64,000 bases of DNA from Azoarcus olearius (GCF_001682385.1 NZ_CP016210.1:2728001-2792000); one strand, 5' to 3'. Positions 27,109-36,501 are shown, counted from the first letter of the stretch. Notes: generated by a model not told the origin, from the sequence alone. Made by a program: numbers and translations.

Positions 27109-28302
27109 ATGAGCGAACAACTTCCCGTCATCGTCATCGGCGGTGGCATCGGCGGCCTGGCCGCCGCGCTGGCCCTGGTGCGCCAGGGCTTCTCGGTCAA
27201 AGTGCTGGAACAGGCGGCCGAGATCGGCGAGATCGGCGCCGGCATCCAGCTCGGCCCCAACGCCTTTCACGCCTTCGACGCGCTCGGCGTCGGCGAAAAG
27301 GCCCGCGGCCGCGCGGTCTACACCGACTACATGGTGATGCACGACGCGATCGACGAATACCAGGTCGGCAAGATCCCCACCGGCGAAGCCTTCCGCAAGC
27401 GCTTCGGCAACCCCTACGCGGTCATCCACCGTGTCGACGTGCACCTGTCGCTGCTCGAAGGCGCACAGGAAACCGGCAAGGTCGAGTTCATCACTTCGAC
27501 CCACGTCGAACGCGTCGAGCAGGACGACCAGGGCGTCACCGTGATCGACAGCAAGGGCAACCGCTTCCGCGGCATCGCGGTGATCGGCGCCGACGGCGTC
27601 AAGTCGGTGGTGCGGAAGCAGTATGTGAACGATCCGCCGCGCGTCACCGGCCACGTGGTGTACCGCGCGGTGATCGACAAGAAGGACTTTCCCGAGAACC
27701 TGCAGTGGAACGCCGCCAGCATCTGGGTGGGCCCCAACTGCCACCTGGTGCATTACCCGCTGCGCGGCGGCGAGCAGTACAACGTGGTGGTCACCTTCCA
27801 CAGCCGCAACAAGGAAGAATGGGGCGTCACCGAAGGCAGCCCGGAAGAGGTGCAGAGCTACTTCCAGGGCATCTGCCCGAAGGCCCGCCAGTTGATCGAC
27901 CTGCCCAAGAGCTGGAAGCGCTGGGCCACCGCCGACCGCGAGCCGATCGGCCAATGGACCTTCGGCCGCGCCACCCTGCTCGGCGACGCCGCCCACCCCA
28001 CCACCCAGTACATGGCCCAGGGCGCCTGCATGGCGCTGGAAGACGCGGTGACGCTGGGCGAAGCCCTGCGGGTGCACAACAACGACTTCGAAAAGGCTTT
28101 CGACCTCTACCAGCGTTCGCGCGTCGCCCGCACCGCGCGCATCGTGCTGTCCTCGCGCGAGATGGGCCGCATCTACCACGCCAAGGGCGTGGAGCGCCTG
28201 GTGCGCAACGACCTGTGGAAAGGCCGCTCGGCAGAGCGCTTCTACGACGCGATGGAGTGGCTGTACGGCTGGAACGTCGACAACTGCCTCGCCAGGGACT
28301 GA
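27109..28302 (+). CDS. mhbM: 3-Hydroxybenzoate 6-hydroxylase (FAD monooxygenase)
   Basis: A 397-residue class A flavoprotein monooxygenase that converts 3-hydroxybenzoate to gentisate with NADH and O2. FAD-binding GGGIGGLAAALAL at 10-22; the second FAD motif LLGDAAHPTTQYMAQG near residue 290; an internal RVDVHLSLLEGA stretch. The assignment over salicylate hydroxylase rests on the adjoining gentisate genes and on overall similarity to the XlnD/MhbM branch; salicylate 5-hydroxylases are multicomponent and are not present. A strong CGGAGGAGAC site precedes the start. Confidence 0.9.
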   Translation: MSEQLPVIVIGGGIGGLAAALALVRQGFSVKVLEQAAEIGEIGAGIQLGPNAFHAFDALGVGEKARGRAVYTDYMVMHDAIDEYQVGKIPTGEAFRKRFGNPYAVIHRVDVHLSLLEGAQETGKVEFITSTHVERVEQDDQGVTVIDSKGNRFRGIAVIGADGVKSVVRKQYVNDPPRVTGHVVYRAVIDKKDFPENLQWNAASIWVGPNCHLVHYPLRGGEQYNVVVTFHSRNKEEWGVTEGSPEEVQSYFQGICPKARQLIDLPKSWKRWATADREPIGQWTFGRATLLGDAAHPTTQYMAQGACMALEDAVTLGEALRVHNNDFEKAFDLYQRSRVARTARIVLSSREMGRIYHAKGVERLVRNDLWKGRSAERFYDAMEWLYGWNVDNCLARD

Positions 28303-28407
28303 AACCGCTTCCACGCGGCCGCCGCCGGCGCTCCGACCTGAAAAGGCCGGGGCGCCGGCGCGTCGGCATTGCGCGCCGCCCTTCATGACAACGGAGTTCG
28401 CCCCACG

Positions 28408-29049
28408 ATGAAGCTGTACAACTTCTTTCGCAGCGGCACCTCGCACCGCCTGCGCATCGCCCTCAACCTGAAGGGCATCCAATACGACTACGTGCCGGTC
28501 GATCTGCGCACCGAGGAACACCTCGGCGCCGCCTTCAAGGCGGTTAATCCGCAGCAGCTGGTGCCGGCGCTGGTCGATGGCGACCTGACGCTGATCCAGT
28601 CGCCCGCGATCATCGAATGGCTGGAGGAGCGCCACCCCAACCCGCCGCTGCTGCCGTCAGACCCGGACGATCGCGCCCATGTGCGCGCGATGGCGGCCAT
28701 CGTCGGCTGCGACATCCACCCGATCAATAACCGCCGCATCCTCGAATACCTGCGCAAGCAGCTCGGGCAGGACGAAAAGGCGGTGCTCGCGTGGTGCGCC
28801 AACTGGATCGACGCCGGCTTTGCGGCACTGGAGGCGCTGCTCGCTGCCGATACCCGCCGCGGCCGCTTCTGCTTTGGTGATGCGCCGGGGCTGGCCGAGG
28901 TCTATCTGATCCCGCAGGTGGAAAGCGCGCGGCGCTTCAACGTGGATCTCTCCCCCTATCCCAACATCCTCGCCATCGACGCGGCCTGCGCCGAACTCGA
29001 CGCCTTCCGCCGCGCCGCGCCCGCGCGCCAGCCCGACGCACCCGCCTGA
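28408..29049 (+). CDS. mhbI: Maleylpyruvate isomerase (zeta-class GST)
   Basis: 213 residues. Glutathione-dependent isomerase converting maleylpyruvate to fumarylpyruvate. The zeta-class signature is intact: NFFRSGTSHRLRIALNLKGI at the N-terminus, QQLVPALVDGD, and QSPAIIEWLEE. The C-terminal helical domain ends at a usual length. It could also act as maleylacetoacetate isomerase, but the neighbours fix its role in gentisate catabolism. The start at 28408 is the family start; the 105-base gap to the previous gene holds nothing notable. Confidence 0.93.
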   Translation: MKLYNFFRSGTSHRLRIALNLKGIQYDYVPVDLRTEEHLGAAFKAVNPQQLVPALVDGDLTLIQSPAIIEWLEERHPNPPLLPSDPDDRAHVRAMAAIVGCDIHPINNRRILEYLRKQLGQDEKAVLAWCANWIDAGFAALEALLAADTRRGRFCFGDAPGLAEVYLIPQVESARRFNVDLSPYPNILAIDAACAELDAFRRAAPARQPDAPA

Positions 29050-29121
29050 GCCGGGCCGGCAGCCCCGATTTCCAACAAGCATGCGCCGCATGCAAAAACC
29101 TCACATCCAGGAGGAGATACG

Positions 29122-30108
29122 ATGAGAAAGAGCCTGATCACCACCCTCAAGACCGCCGCGGCCGCCGGCCTGTGCGCACTTGCTTTCGGCGCCGGCAGCG
29201 CCTCGGCGCAGGCGCTCAAGCTGGGCCACATCACCCCGCCCAGCCACGTCTGGCATCAGGTGTCGGAAAAGATCGCCGCCGACCTCGAAAAAGCCTCCGG
29301 CGGCAAGATGAAGACCGCGCTCAGCCCGTTGCAGAAGCTGGGCAACGAGGCCCAGATGATCAACCTGATGCAGGCCGGCGCGATGCAGTTCGGCGTGTTC
29401 ACCGTGGGCGGCCTGTCCAACCGCGAGGAATCCTTCCTGGCCTGGTCGCTGCCCTACACCTTCCGCGACGTCGAGCACGCCACCCGCGCGGCGGCCTCGC
29501 CCGCCGCGCAGGAAATGCTGAAGCGGCTGGAAGCGCACGGCATGGTCGGCCTCGGCTACGCCTTCGCCGGCATGCGCCACGTGCTGTCGCTGGAGCCGGT
29601 GAAGTCGCCCAAGGACCTCGCCAACAAGAAGATCCGCTCCTTCCCCAGCCCGATCTACAACGACTGGTGGACCGCCAACGGCGCCGCCCCCACCGCGCTG
29701 CCGCTGTCCGAAGTGGCGCCCTCGCTGACCACCAAGCTGCTCGACGCGGTGGACGTGGACCTCGATGCGCTGGTCGGACTCAAGTTCCACCAGCAGGCGC
29801 CCAACCTCACGCTCACCAACCACATGGCCTTCCCGGCCGCGATCGTGGTGTCGAAGAAGTGGTGGGATGCGCGCACCGATGCCGAGCGCGCCATGATCCG
29901 CAAGGTGGTCGCCGACGCCGAAACCTGGGGCTACAAGACCGCGATCGAGGCCGACAAGAGCAATCTGGAGAAGGCCAAGGCCGACGGCGCCAAGGTGATC
30001 GAAGCCGACCTCAAGGCCTTCCAGGCGGTGGGCGGCCCGGTGCGCGACAAGTACACCGGCAAGAACCCGCTGATCGCCGACTTCTACAAGCAGTCGCAGG
30101 GGCTGTAA
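29122..30108 (+). CDS. dctP: TRAP transporter solute-binding protein (DctP family)
   Basis: 328 residues with a Sec signal peptide (about 1-29, cleavage near SASA-QA), so it is periplasmic. The DctP fold includes the conserved basic segment LANKKIRSFPSPIYND near residues 172-187, which usually holds the substrate carboxylate. It follows the gentisate genes on the same strand, so 3-hydroxybenzoate or a related aromatic acid is the probable ligand. GGAGGAG precedes the ATG. It is separated from dctQ by 550 bases of repeat DNA, which is odd for a TRAP operon. Confidence 0.92.
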   Translation: MRKSLITTLKTAAAAGLCALAFGAGSASAQALKLGHITPPSHVWHQVSEKIAADLEKASGGKMKTALSPLQKLGNEAQMINLMQAGAMQFGVFTVGGLSNREESFLAWSLPYTFRDVEHATRAAASPAAQEMLKRLEAHGMVGLGYAFAGMRHVLSLEPVKSPKDLANKKIRSFPSPIYNDWWTANGAAPTALPLSEVAPSLTTKLLDAVDVDLDALVGLKFHQQAPNLTLTNHMAFPAAIVVSKKWWDARTDAERAMIRKVVADAETWGYKTAIEADKSNLEKAKADGAKVIEADLKAFQAVGGPVRDKYTGKNPLIADFYKQSQGL

Positions 30109-30137
30109 GCGCCGCGGCGGTGATCTCCCGGCTTGAC

Positions 30138-30460
30138 CCATCCCCACCCCAACCCTCCCCTTGAAGGGGAGGGAGCAAACGGGCCAACCCGGGAGCCTTC
30201 GCTGCGCTTTGTCGTTCAGCCGGCGGCAAACGGGTTTGCCGAAACCCCGGCTTCACCCCCTTGAAGGGGAGGGAGCAAACGGGCCAAGCCGGGAGCCTTC
30301 GCTGCGCTTCGTCGTTCAGCCGGCGGCAAACGGGTTTGCCGAAACCCTGGCTTCACCCCCGTGAAGGGGAGGGAGCAAACGGGCCAAGCCGGGAGCCTCC
30401 GCTGCGCTTCGTCGTTCAGCCGGCGGCAAACGGTGTTTGCCGCCCCCTCGCCCCTTGAAG
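30138..30460. repeat. Exact 100-bp tandem array, three copies
   Basis: After a CCCTCCCCTTGAAGGGGAGGG palindrome, units begin at 30161, 30261 and 30361, each starting GAAGGGGAGGGAGCAAACGG, with only a few substitutions among them. The third copy diverges in its last 30 bases. Each unit carries an inner inverted repeat around GGCAAACGGGTTTGCC. It accounts for most of the gap between dctP and dctQ. The short frames in it (MKGREQTGQ at the start of each unit) are a by-product, not genes. Confidence 0.92.
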
Positions 30461-30545
30461 GGACGGAGGGTCGGCCGCCCGCAATACCCGATCGATTGCC
30501 AGGTGAAGAACCCGGCACGCAGGCGGGTCGGGGAGCGCCCCGAAC

Positions 30546-30595
30546 CCTCCGGCTTCGCTCAGGACAGGCTGATCGGCCCTGAGCGAAGCCGAAGG
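30546..30595. repeat. Long inverted repeat (hairpin) before dctQ
   Basis: CGGCTTCGCTCAGG at 30550-30563 is the exact reverse complement of CCTGAGCGAAGCCG at 30578-30591, separated by 14 bases. The element type (CCTTCGGCTTCGCTCAGG) is a commonly dispersed intergenic palindrome in proteobacteria. No T-run follows, so it is not a standard terminator. It may reduce or process the message between dctP and dctQM. Confidence 0.75.
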
Positions 30596-30658
30596 CGCCG
30601 GCCCGGACGGCGGGCGTGTATCCAGTTGCCGGCCTGATTGCCCAACCGAGAGAGAAGC

Positions 30659-31162
30659 ATGTTCATCCACGATTTGATCCAGACACTGGACCGCGCCCTG
30701 GCGAGCGTCGAGCGCTTGGTCGCCATTGCCCTGACCGCGGCGCTCACCGCGATCATGATCGCGCAGGTCATCCTGCGTTATTTCTTCAACTCACCGCTGT
30801 TCTGGGCCGAGGAAATCGCGGTCCAGCTCCTGGTGTTCATCACGCTGATCGGCCTGTCGCTGCTGGTCCACGCCGGTCATCTCGTCACCATCGACTTCCT
30901 GTCGCGCGCGCTGGGCGACACCGGGCGCGGCGTGCTGGCCATCGTGCTCGGACTCGGCTTCCTGGTGCTGCTCACCTTCGTCGCCAAGCTCGGCTGGGAC
31001 TGGGTGATGCGGCCCGACGTGCGCATGGAACTGGGCGCCACCACCCAGTTGCCACGCTGGTACAACTATTCGCTGCTGCCCGGCGCGATGCTGGCGATGG
31101 CCTTCCACCAGTTCGCCGCGGTACTGCGCCAGGTGCGCGCGCTGGCCGGAGCGCGCGCATGA
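30659..31162 (+). CDS. dctQ: TRAP transporter small membrane subunit (DctQ family)
   Basis: 167 residues with four membrane helices, including the typical QVILRYFFNSPLFWAEEIAVQLLVFITLIG block. ATG at 30659 follows GAGAGAAGC; the in-frame codon at 30638 is less likely. It overlaps dctM by the ATGA arrangement, so the two are coupled. Confidence 0.93.
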   Translation: MFIHDLIQTLDRALASVERLVAIALTAALTAIMIAQVILRYFFNSPLFWAEEIAVQLLVFITLIGLSLLVHAGHLVTIDFLSRALGDTGRGVLAIVLGLGFLVLLTFVAKLGWDWVMRPDVRMELGATTQLPRWYNYSLLPGAMLAMAFHQFAAVLRQVRALAGARA

Positions 31163-32436
31163 TCACGCTGATCGTCTTCTTCGCGCTGCTGTTCTGCGGC
31201 TTCCCGATCTTCGGCGCCATCCTCGCCGGCGCGGTGGTGTTCATGGCCACCAACGACCTCGCCGTGCTCTACGACTCGATCCCGATCCAGTTCTACGGCG
31301 CGCTCGAAATCAACGGCCTGCTCGCGATTCCGCTCTTCATGCTGGTGGGCGAGATCATGAACCAGGGCGGCCTCACCCAGCGCCTGATCGCGGTGGCCGA
31401 GGTGCTGGTCGGCCGCTTCAAGGGCGGGCTGGCCTACGCCAACCTGATCACCAATGCGATGGCCGCGTCCATCCTCGGCTCGGCCGTTGCGCAGATCGGC
31501 GTGATGAGCAAGGTGATGATTCCCGAGATGGAGAAGAAGGGCTACGACAAGGCCTTCTCCGGCGCGGTCACCGTGTCCGCGGGGCTGCTCGGGCCGATCA
31601 TTCCGCCGTCGATGCTGATGATCATCTACGGTGTCGTCGCGGTGCAGCCGATCGCGCCGCTGTTCATCGCCGGCATCGTGCCCGGCCTGCTCATCGTCGC
31701 GGTGCTGGCCGGCGTGATCCTGCTGTACGGCCTGTTCGGCTCCCATCTGCCGGAGGGCTCGCCCACCCCGCTGCGCGACAGCTGGGGCACGCTCGTCGGC
31801 GGCATCGCGCCCGGGATGATTCCCGCGGTGGTCATCGTCGGCATCATGAGCGGCGCGATGACGCCGACCGAGTCGGGTGCGGTGGCCTCGCTGATCGCGC
31901 TGATCCTCGGCTTCCTCTACCGCGAGCTGAAGCTCGCCGACCTGCCCGGCATCCTGCGCAGCGTCGCGGTGAACACCGCCACCATCACCGGGCTGATCGC
32001 CGCCGCGTCGGTGTTCAGCTGGGTGCTCGCCTTCCAGGGCGTGCCCGACCAACTGGTGGAACTGATCGCCGGCGTGACCGATTCGCCCGTGGTGTTCCTG
32101 CTGCTGGTGACGCTGCTGATGCTGGTGCTCGGGATGTTCCTGGAGAGCATCAGCGTGCTGATCGTGGTGGTGCCGATCCTGATGCCGGTGGTCAATGCGC
32201 TCGGCATCGACCCGATCCAGTTCGGGGTGGTATGCACCGTCGCCACGGTGATCGGCATCGTCACGCCGCCGGTCGGCCCCGGCCTCTATATCGCCATGGT
32301 TCAGGCCCACATGCCGATGGGGCCGCTGTTCCGCGCGACGGTGCCTTTCCTCGCCGCGGTGCTGGCGGTGGTGGTTGCGATCTGCGTCTTCCCGGCGCTG
32401 TCCACCTGGCTGCCGGCGCTCTCCGCCGGCAAATGA
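31159..32436 (+). CDS. dctM: TRAP transporter large permease subunit (DctM family)
   Basis: 425 residues, about twelve membrane helices, normal DctM length. Signature segments are GLLAIPLFMLVGEIMNQGGLTQRL, GPIIPPSMLMIIYGV and the closing GIVTPPVGPGLYIAMV. The start at 31159 overlaps the dctQ stop. With DctP and DctQ it forms a sodium-coupled importer, most likely for 3-hydroxybenzoate or another aromatic acid because of the upstream gentisate genes. Confidence 0.94.
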   Translation: MITLIVFFALLFCGFPIFGAILAGAVVFMATNDLAVLYDSIPIQFYGALEINGLLAIPLFMLVGEIMNQGGLTQRLIAVAEVLVGRFKGGLAYANLITNAMAASILGSAVAQIGVMSKVMIPEMEKKGYDKAFSGAVTVSAGLLGPIIPPSMLMIIYGVVAVQPIAPLFIAGIVPGLLIVAVLAGVILLYGLFGSHLPEGSPTPLRDSWGTLVGGIAPGMIPAVVIVGIMSGAMTPTESGAVASLIALILGFLYRELKLADLPGILRSVAVNTATITGLIAAASVFSWVLAFQGVPDQLVELIAGVTDSPVVFLLLVTLLMLVLGMFLESISVLIVVVPILMPVVNALGIDPIQFGVVCTVATVIGIVTPPVGPGLYIAMVQAHMPMGPLFRATVPFLAAVLAVVVAICVFPALSTWLPALSAGK

Positions 32437-32451
32437 GCCTGAGGCGCCGGC

Positions 32452-33042
32452 TCAACGGCCGGCGCCGGGGTTCAACCAGCCGCGCAGCCAGCGGGTCAGG
32501 CGCGGCATCACCACCCAGGTCATCGTCGCCACGATCAGCGCGGTCAAGGCGGCGGTGCGCAGCAGAAAAGGCCACGCGGCCAGCAGTGGCGCCACCAGCC
32601 ACAGCACTAGCGACACCGTCGGAAAAATCCCCAGCCAGGTCACCACCGCCATGCGGACACGCGGCGGGTGCATGGTGGCGGGCACCACCGCCGGCGCGAA
32701 CCAGGCTTCCAGTCCGGACAGCCGGCGGTACTCCGGCTCGCCCTCGGCCACCTCGCGCAGCCGCGCATGGCTGCGCGCCCGTCCTGCCGAAACGTCCCAG
32801 CCCTGCAGCGCCGCCTCGGAGGCGAAGCGCACCACGGTCTGGTAATCGCCGCCCGGCTGTTCCGGCGGCAGCAGGTCGGCGCCGAGAAAGCCCGGCTGCG
32901 CGCGCAGGGCTTCGAACATCTCCCGCACCCGTGCCTCGTACTCGGCCTCGCGCCCGGGCAACGCCCGCCGGCGGGCGATGCGGGTAACGGGTGCCGGCGC
33001 GGGCCGCGGTTCGGCGGCCGGCTTTGCTTTCAGGGCTTCCAT
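32452..33042 (-). CDS. Antibiotic biosynthesis monooxygenase (ABM) domain membrane protein
   Basis: 196 residues from MEALKAKP. An N-terminal ABM/dimeric alpha-beta barrel domain (about 25-120, with EYEARVREMFEALRAQPGFLGADLL) is followed by two or three membrane helices (about 130-180) and a basic tail. Proteins of this build are conserved but have no settled function; a quinone- or aromatic-modifying role is only a possibility. It converges with dctM and lies downstream of the phenol cluster on the same strand. The longer upstream frame runs into repeat DNA and is not used. Confidence 0.8.
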   Translation of the reverse strand: MEALKAKPAAEPRPAPAPVTRIARRRALPGREAEYEARVREMFEALRAQPGFLGADLLPPEQPGGDYQTVVRFASEAALQGWDVSAGRARSHARLREVAEGEPEYRRLSGLEAWFAPAVVPATMHPPRVRMAVVTWLGIFPTVSLVLWLVAPLLAAWPFLLRTAALTALIVATMTWVVMPRLTRWLRGWLNPGAGR

Positions 33043-33122
33043 TGCAAACGCTCCTTCAAAGTCGGCCCGGTCAGCAAGCACCGCCGTGCCCCGGGCCGGG
33101 GGATGAGTCCTGTCCGCTTCAA

Positions 33123-33166
33123 ACCCATCCCCATCCCGACCTTCCCCTTGAAGGGGAAGGAGCCCC
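33123..33166. repeat. Single copy of the CCCCTTGAAGGGG repeat
   Basis: CCCATCCCCATCCCGACC followed by the palindrome TTCCCCTTGAAGGGGAA, in the gap between the MetA-like gene and the ABM gene. It belongs to the same family as the larger mosaics further along. Confidence 0.85.
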
Positions 33167-33171
33167 AACCA

Positions 33172-34095
33172 TCACATCGGCATGATCAGCTTGAGCCACA
33201 CCTTGTCGCCGCCGAAGCGGTTCTTCACCTCGGTTTCGTGCTGCCACTGACCGATGAAGTGCATGCCGGCCTTGGTGGTGTAGGTCACGCTGGGGCCGAC
33301 CGCGAACACTTCGCCCTTGCGCCCCGCCGACCACAGACCCGGATTGGCGGCGATCTTGCGGTCCTCAATCTCGTCGTTGGTGAGCTGCTTGAGGTAGTAG
33401 CCCGAGATGCCCACGCCCCATTCGCCGAAGCGCTTGCCGACCAGGTAATCCATGTGGAACTCGTCGCCGGACTGGTAATCCAGCTTGGGCGTGCCCGGCG
33501 CGACGCGGAAGTCCTTGTTCTCGCTCTTGATGTTGTACATGAACTTGGCGGACACCTCCCAACCGTCATCGCCCATGTAGGTCACCGCGAAAATCGGTTC
33601 CACGCTCCAGTAATTGGCGCCGATGCTGCGCCGCGGATCGCCCGACTTGTACTCGCCGGTCGGCAGGTTGATGTCCAGCGCCGCCGCCCAGTGCCAGTTC
33701 TTGGTGTGCCAGGACAGGATGAAGGGGTTGATCGTGAGGTCGCCGATGCCGGTGGTGGTTTTCGACCCGCCGAGGTCGATCTCCTGCCGCACCACCGGCA
33801 GGATCACATGCCAGCCCCAGTTGCCACCGAGTATCTGATGCTCGCTGGTATGCACCCAGCGCAGCGCGTCGAACCAGGCGCTGACCGAGGTGCCGTCCAC
33901 CTTGTCGCCGCTGCCGTCGCGCAGCTTGCCGCCGTAGTGGCCGAAGTAGTTGATGAAGTAATCCCCCGGCGGCGGCACCGCCCCGGCCAGCCAGGTCTCG
34001 GCGCCGTTCGGGTACTGGTCGCCGCCTTCCTTGGCATGGGCGCCAAGGCTGAGCGCTGCAAGCGCGACCGCCAGGTAAAGCCTGCTTCTTTTCAC
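33172..34095 (-). CDS. Outer-membrane protein, phenol MetA-pathway (SphA-like) family
   Basis: 307 residues with a signal peptide (about 1-21, ending GAHA). The rest is beta-strand rich, with alternating aromatic residues, and ends LKLIMPM, fitting the Phenol_MetA_deg (PF13557) family of outer-membrane proteins found in aromatic-degradation operons. The likely job is passage or sensing of a hydrophobic substrate such as phenol. It is the last gene of the phenol/meta cluster on the minus strand, downstream of dmpI. Confidence 0.85.
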   Translation of the reverse strand: MKRSRLYLAVALAALSLGAHAKEGGDQYPNGAETWLAGAVPPPGDYFINYFGHYGGKLRDGSGDKVDGTSVSAWFDALRWVHTSEHQILGGNWGWHVILPVVRQEIDLGGSKTTTGIGDLTINPFILSWHTKNWHWAAALDINLPTGEYKSGDPRRSIGANYWSVEPIFAVTYMGDDGWEVSAKFMYNIKSENKDFRVAPGTPKLDYQSGDEFHMDYLVGKRFGEWGVGISGYYLKQLTNDEIEDRKIAANPGLWSAGRKGEVFAVGPSVTYTTKAGMHFIGQWQHETEVKNRFGGDKVWLKLIMPM

Positions 34096-34275
34096 TTGTT
34101 GTCTCCTCTCTTCTTATGGTGCTGAGTTGTGCTGCGAAAAAACGTGGACGAACACATCCCCGGCCTCTGGCGGGCCGTAGCGGGGATGCCTCTTCAGGGA
34201 ATCAGCGGCGGGGCAGGATGCGCAGCGGCAGGGCGGCCCTCATGGAGGGAAACCGCAGCGCCCAACCGGCCGTTG

Positions 34276-34467
34276 TCAGCGGCCGAGGTCTTTCGCGGTA
34301 ACGCCGGCAATACCCCAGTTGGTGTTGGGCACGTCCTGGATCCAGACGCGCACGGTTTCCTTCGGCGCACCGACGGCCTCGACCAGGGCGGCGGTGACTT
34401 TCTCGATGACCGCCCGTTTCTGTTCTTCGGTGCGGCCTTCGATCATGTAAATCTGGGCGAATGGCAT
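34276..34467 (-). CDS. dmpI: 4-Oxalocrotonate tautomerase
   Basis: 63 residues, a typical 4-OT subunit. Pro-1 (after Met removal) is the catalytic base and is present in MPFAQIYMIEGRTEEQKRAV; the Arg residues of the active site are in VRVWIQDV. It isomerises 2-hydroxymuconate to 2-oxo-3-hexenedioate in the 4-oxalocrotonate branch of the meta pathway. AGGAG precedes the ATG. About 210 bases, including a repeat element, separate it from dmpH. Confidence 0.95.
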   Translation of the reverse strand: MPFAQIYMIEGRTEEQKRAVIEKVTAALVEAVGAPKETVRVWIQDVPNTNWGIAGVTAKDLGR

Positions 34468-34521
34468 GGGGGTTCTCCTTGAATGGGTGCGGGCGGGAGC
34501 GGAGGATTGAGGGGTCGTGCG

Positions 34522-34618
34522 CCCTCCCCTTCAAGGGGAGGGTTGGGGTGGGGATGGGGTATTACAGCGCCGAGCTCAACCCCATCCCCCTCCTAACCTC
34601 CCCCTTGAAGGGGGAGGG
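34522..34618. repeat. Mosaic repeat between dmpH and dmpI
   Basis: Two arms of about 39 bases in inverted orientation: CCCTCCCCTTCAAGGGGAGG with GTTGGGGTGGGGATGGGGT at 34522-34560, and the reverse-complement arrangement at 34579-34618, with an 18-base variable centre. Each arm itself ends in the CCCCTTGAAGGGG palindrome. Confidence 0.9.
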
Positions 34619-34675
34619 ACAAAACCGTTTCGAGAACAAGCGCGGACGACACTTAGCGTCCGGTCTCGCTGTCGT

Positions 34676-35464
34676 CTACCTGAACCGGCAGGACACCGAC
34701 CCCAGCGCCTGCACCCGCAGCGTCACCGCGTCGCCCGGCTGTACCGCGACCGCCTCGGTAATCCCGCCCGACAGGATCAGCGTACCCGCCGGAATCTCCT
34801 CGCCCTTTTCGCCCAGCATGTTGGCCAGCATCGCGATCGCCGCGGCCGGGTGGCCGAGCACCGCGGCGCCGGCACCGAAGGCCACCGGCTCGCCGTTCTT
34901 CTCCAGCACGATGCCGGTGGTGCGCAGGTCGAGCTCGGCGACATTGCCCATCCGCCCGCCGACCACGAAGCGGCTGGACGAGCAGTTGTCGGCGACCACG
35001 CTCTTGAGGTCGAACTTGAAGTCGCGGTAGCGGCTGTCGATGATCTCGATCGCCGGGATCACGAAGTCGGTGGCGGCGAGCACCGCGCCGATGTGGCAAC
35101 CCGGCCCCTTCAGGGGCGCCTTGGTGACGAAGGCGATTTCGGGCTCCACCTTGGGATGGATCAGCTTGCCCGTGTCGATCTCGCCACCCTCGGGCACGCT
35201 GAAGTAGTCGGCGAGGAAGCCGAACACCGGCGTTTCCACGCCCATCTGCTTCATCTTGGCGTGCGAGGTCAGCCCGGCCTTGAGACCGACGATCCGCGCG
35301 CCGCGGGCGATCTTGCGGCGCTTGATTTCGTCCTGGATGGCGTAGGCGTCATCCCAGTCCATGTCGGGATGGTCGTCGGTGATCTTGGTGGTGTCCTTCG
35401 CTTCCAGCTCGCAGGTTTCGAGGCGGATGGCGAGTTGTTCGATGATTTCGCGCGACAGTTTCAT
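34676..35464 (-). CDS. dmpH: 2-Oxo-3-hexenedioate (4-oxalocrotonate) decarboxylase
   Basis: 262 residues of the hydratase/decarboxylase (FAH-like) family. Metal ligands sit in [18 protein letters not shown]; the family's [21 protein letters not shown] is present. It converts 2-oxo-3-hexenedioate to 2-oxopent-4-enoate plus CO2 and is known to form a complex with the hydratase DmpE, its paralogue 3 kb away. The ATG overlaps the dmpG stop (TGATG), so the two are coupled. The frame extends upstream within dmpG but [10 protein letters not shown] is the true start. Confidence 0.94.
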   Translation of the reverse strand: MKLSREIIEQLAIRLETCELEAKDTTKITDDHPDMDWDDAYAIQDEIKRRKIARGARIVGLKAGLTSHAKMKQMGVETPVFGFLADYFSVPEGGEIDTGKLIHPKVEPEIAFVTKAPLKGPGCHIGAVLAATDFVIPAIEIIDSRYRDFKFDLKSVVADNCSSSRFVVGGRMGNVAELDLRTTGIVLEKNGEPVAFGAGAAVLGHPAAAIAMLANMLGEKGEEIPAGTLILSGGITEAVAVQPGDAVTLRVQALGSVSCRFR

Positions 35465-36501
35465 GCTGCGACTCCTTGTGCCTGTTTCGCCTTCGCCAGC
35501 GTGATCGCGGTGTCCTCGATCATGTCCTCCTGGCCGCCGACCATGCCGCGCCGGCCCATCTCGACCAGGATCTCGCGCGCCGGCACGCCGTACTTCTTCT
35601 CGGCGCGCTTGGCGAAGAGCAGGAAGGAGCCATAGACGCCCGCGTAGCCCAGCGTCAGCGCATCGCGGTCGATGCGGATCGGGAAGTCCATGATCGGCAC
35701 CACGAGGTCTTCGGCGACGTCCTGGATCTTGAAGACATCGACGCCGGTCTCGATGCCCATCAGGTCGCACACCGCGATCAGCACTTCCATCGGCGTGTTG
35801 CCAGCGCCCGCGCCCAGCCCCGCGGCGGCGGCGTCGATGCGGGTCGCCCCGGCTTCGATCGCGGCGATGCTGTTGGCGACACCCATTGCGAGGTTGTGGT
35901 GGCCGTGGAAGCCGAGTTCGGTTTCGGGTTTCAGCGCATCCCGCACGGCGCCGATGCGCGCCTTCACCGTGTCGGGCAAAAGATGCCCGGCTGAGTCGGT
36001 CACGTAGATGCAGTTGGCGCCATAGCTCTCCATCAGCTTGGCCTGCTGCACCAGCCCTTCGGGGCTGTTCATGTGGGCCATCATCAGGAAGCCCACGGTG
36101 TCCATGCCGAGCTTTCTCGCGTAGCGGATGTGCTGCTCGGAGACGTCGGCTTCGGTGCAGTGGGTGGCCACACGGATGGTGTTCACCCCGAGTTCATGCG
36201 CCATTTTCAGGTGATCGACGGTGCCGATGCCCGGCAGCAGCAGTGCCGAGACCTTGGCCTGCTTCATCAGCGGGATCACCGCGCCGAGGTATTCCTCGTC
36301 GGTGTGGGCCGGAAAGCCGTAGTTCACCGAGCTGCCGCCGAGGCCGTCGCCGTGGGTGACTTCGATCAGCGGGATGCCCGCTTGATCGAGCCCTTGGGCG
36401 ATGGTCTTCATCTGCTCCAGCGTCATCAGGTGGCGCTTGGGATGCATGCCGTCCCTGAGCGTCATGTCGTGGACGGTGATTTTCTTGCCGCGAAGGTCCA
36501 T
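35461..36501 (-). CDS. dmpG: 4-Hydroxy-2-oxovalerate aldolase
   Basis: 346 residues. Splits 4-hydroxy-2-oxovalerate to pyruvate and acetaldehyde, which is channelled to the partner DmpF. The HMG-CoA-lyase-like TIM barrel carries the metal ligands D17 (TLRDGMH), H199 and H201 ([11 protein letters not shown]); the C-terminal communication domain ([18 protein letters not shown]) is intact. [15 protein letters not shown] is the family start. Immediately downstream of dmpF, as in other Dmp operons. Confidence 0.97.
   Translation of the reverse strand: MDLRGKKITVHDMTLRDGMHPKRHLMTLEQMKTIAQGLDQAGIPLIEVTHGDGLGGSSVNYGFPAHTDEEYLGAVIPLMKQAKVSALLLPGIGTVDHLKMAHELGVNTIRVATHCTEADVSEQHIRYARKLGMDTVGFLMMAHMNSPEGLVQQAKLMESYGANCIYVTDSAGHLLPDTVKARIGAVRDALKPETELGFHGHHNLAMGVANSIAAIEAGATRIDAAAAGLGAGAGNTPMEVLIAVCDLMGIETGVDVFKIQDVAEDLVVPIMDFPIRIDRDALTLGYAGVYGSFLLFAKRAEKKYGVPAREILVEMGRRGMVGGQEDMIEDTAITLAKAKQAQGVAA

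Noticed and set aside
25743-28388. An 880-codon plus-strand frame across the gentisate operon
   Set aside because: Frame-shifted shadow over four well-defined genes; composition is Arg/Pro-rich and no family is recognisable.
30138-30460. A CRISPR array, suggested by the regular 100-base period
   Set aside because: The whole unit repeats with no unique spacers, the unit is far too long, and there are no cas genes nearby.
30161-30582. Three similar short proteins starting MKGREQTGQ
   Set aside because: They are made by the 100-bp tandem repeat, have no ribosome sites and repeat with the DNA period, so they are not genes.
32452-33168. A longer ABM protein starting at 33168
   Set aside because: The first 42 codons are the intergenic repeat read in frame (MGLLPLQGEG); MEALKAKP at 33042 is a normal start.
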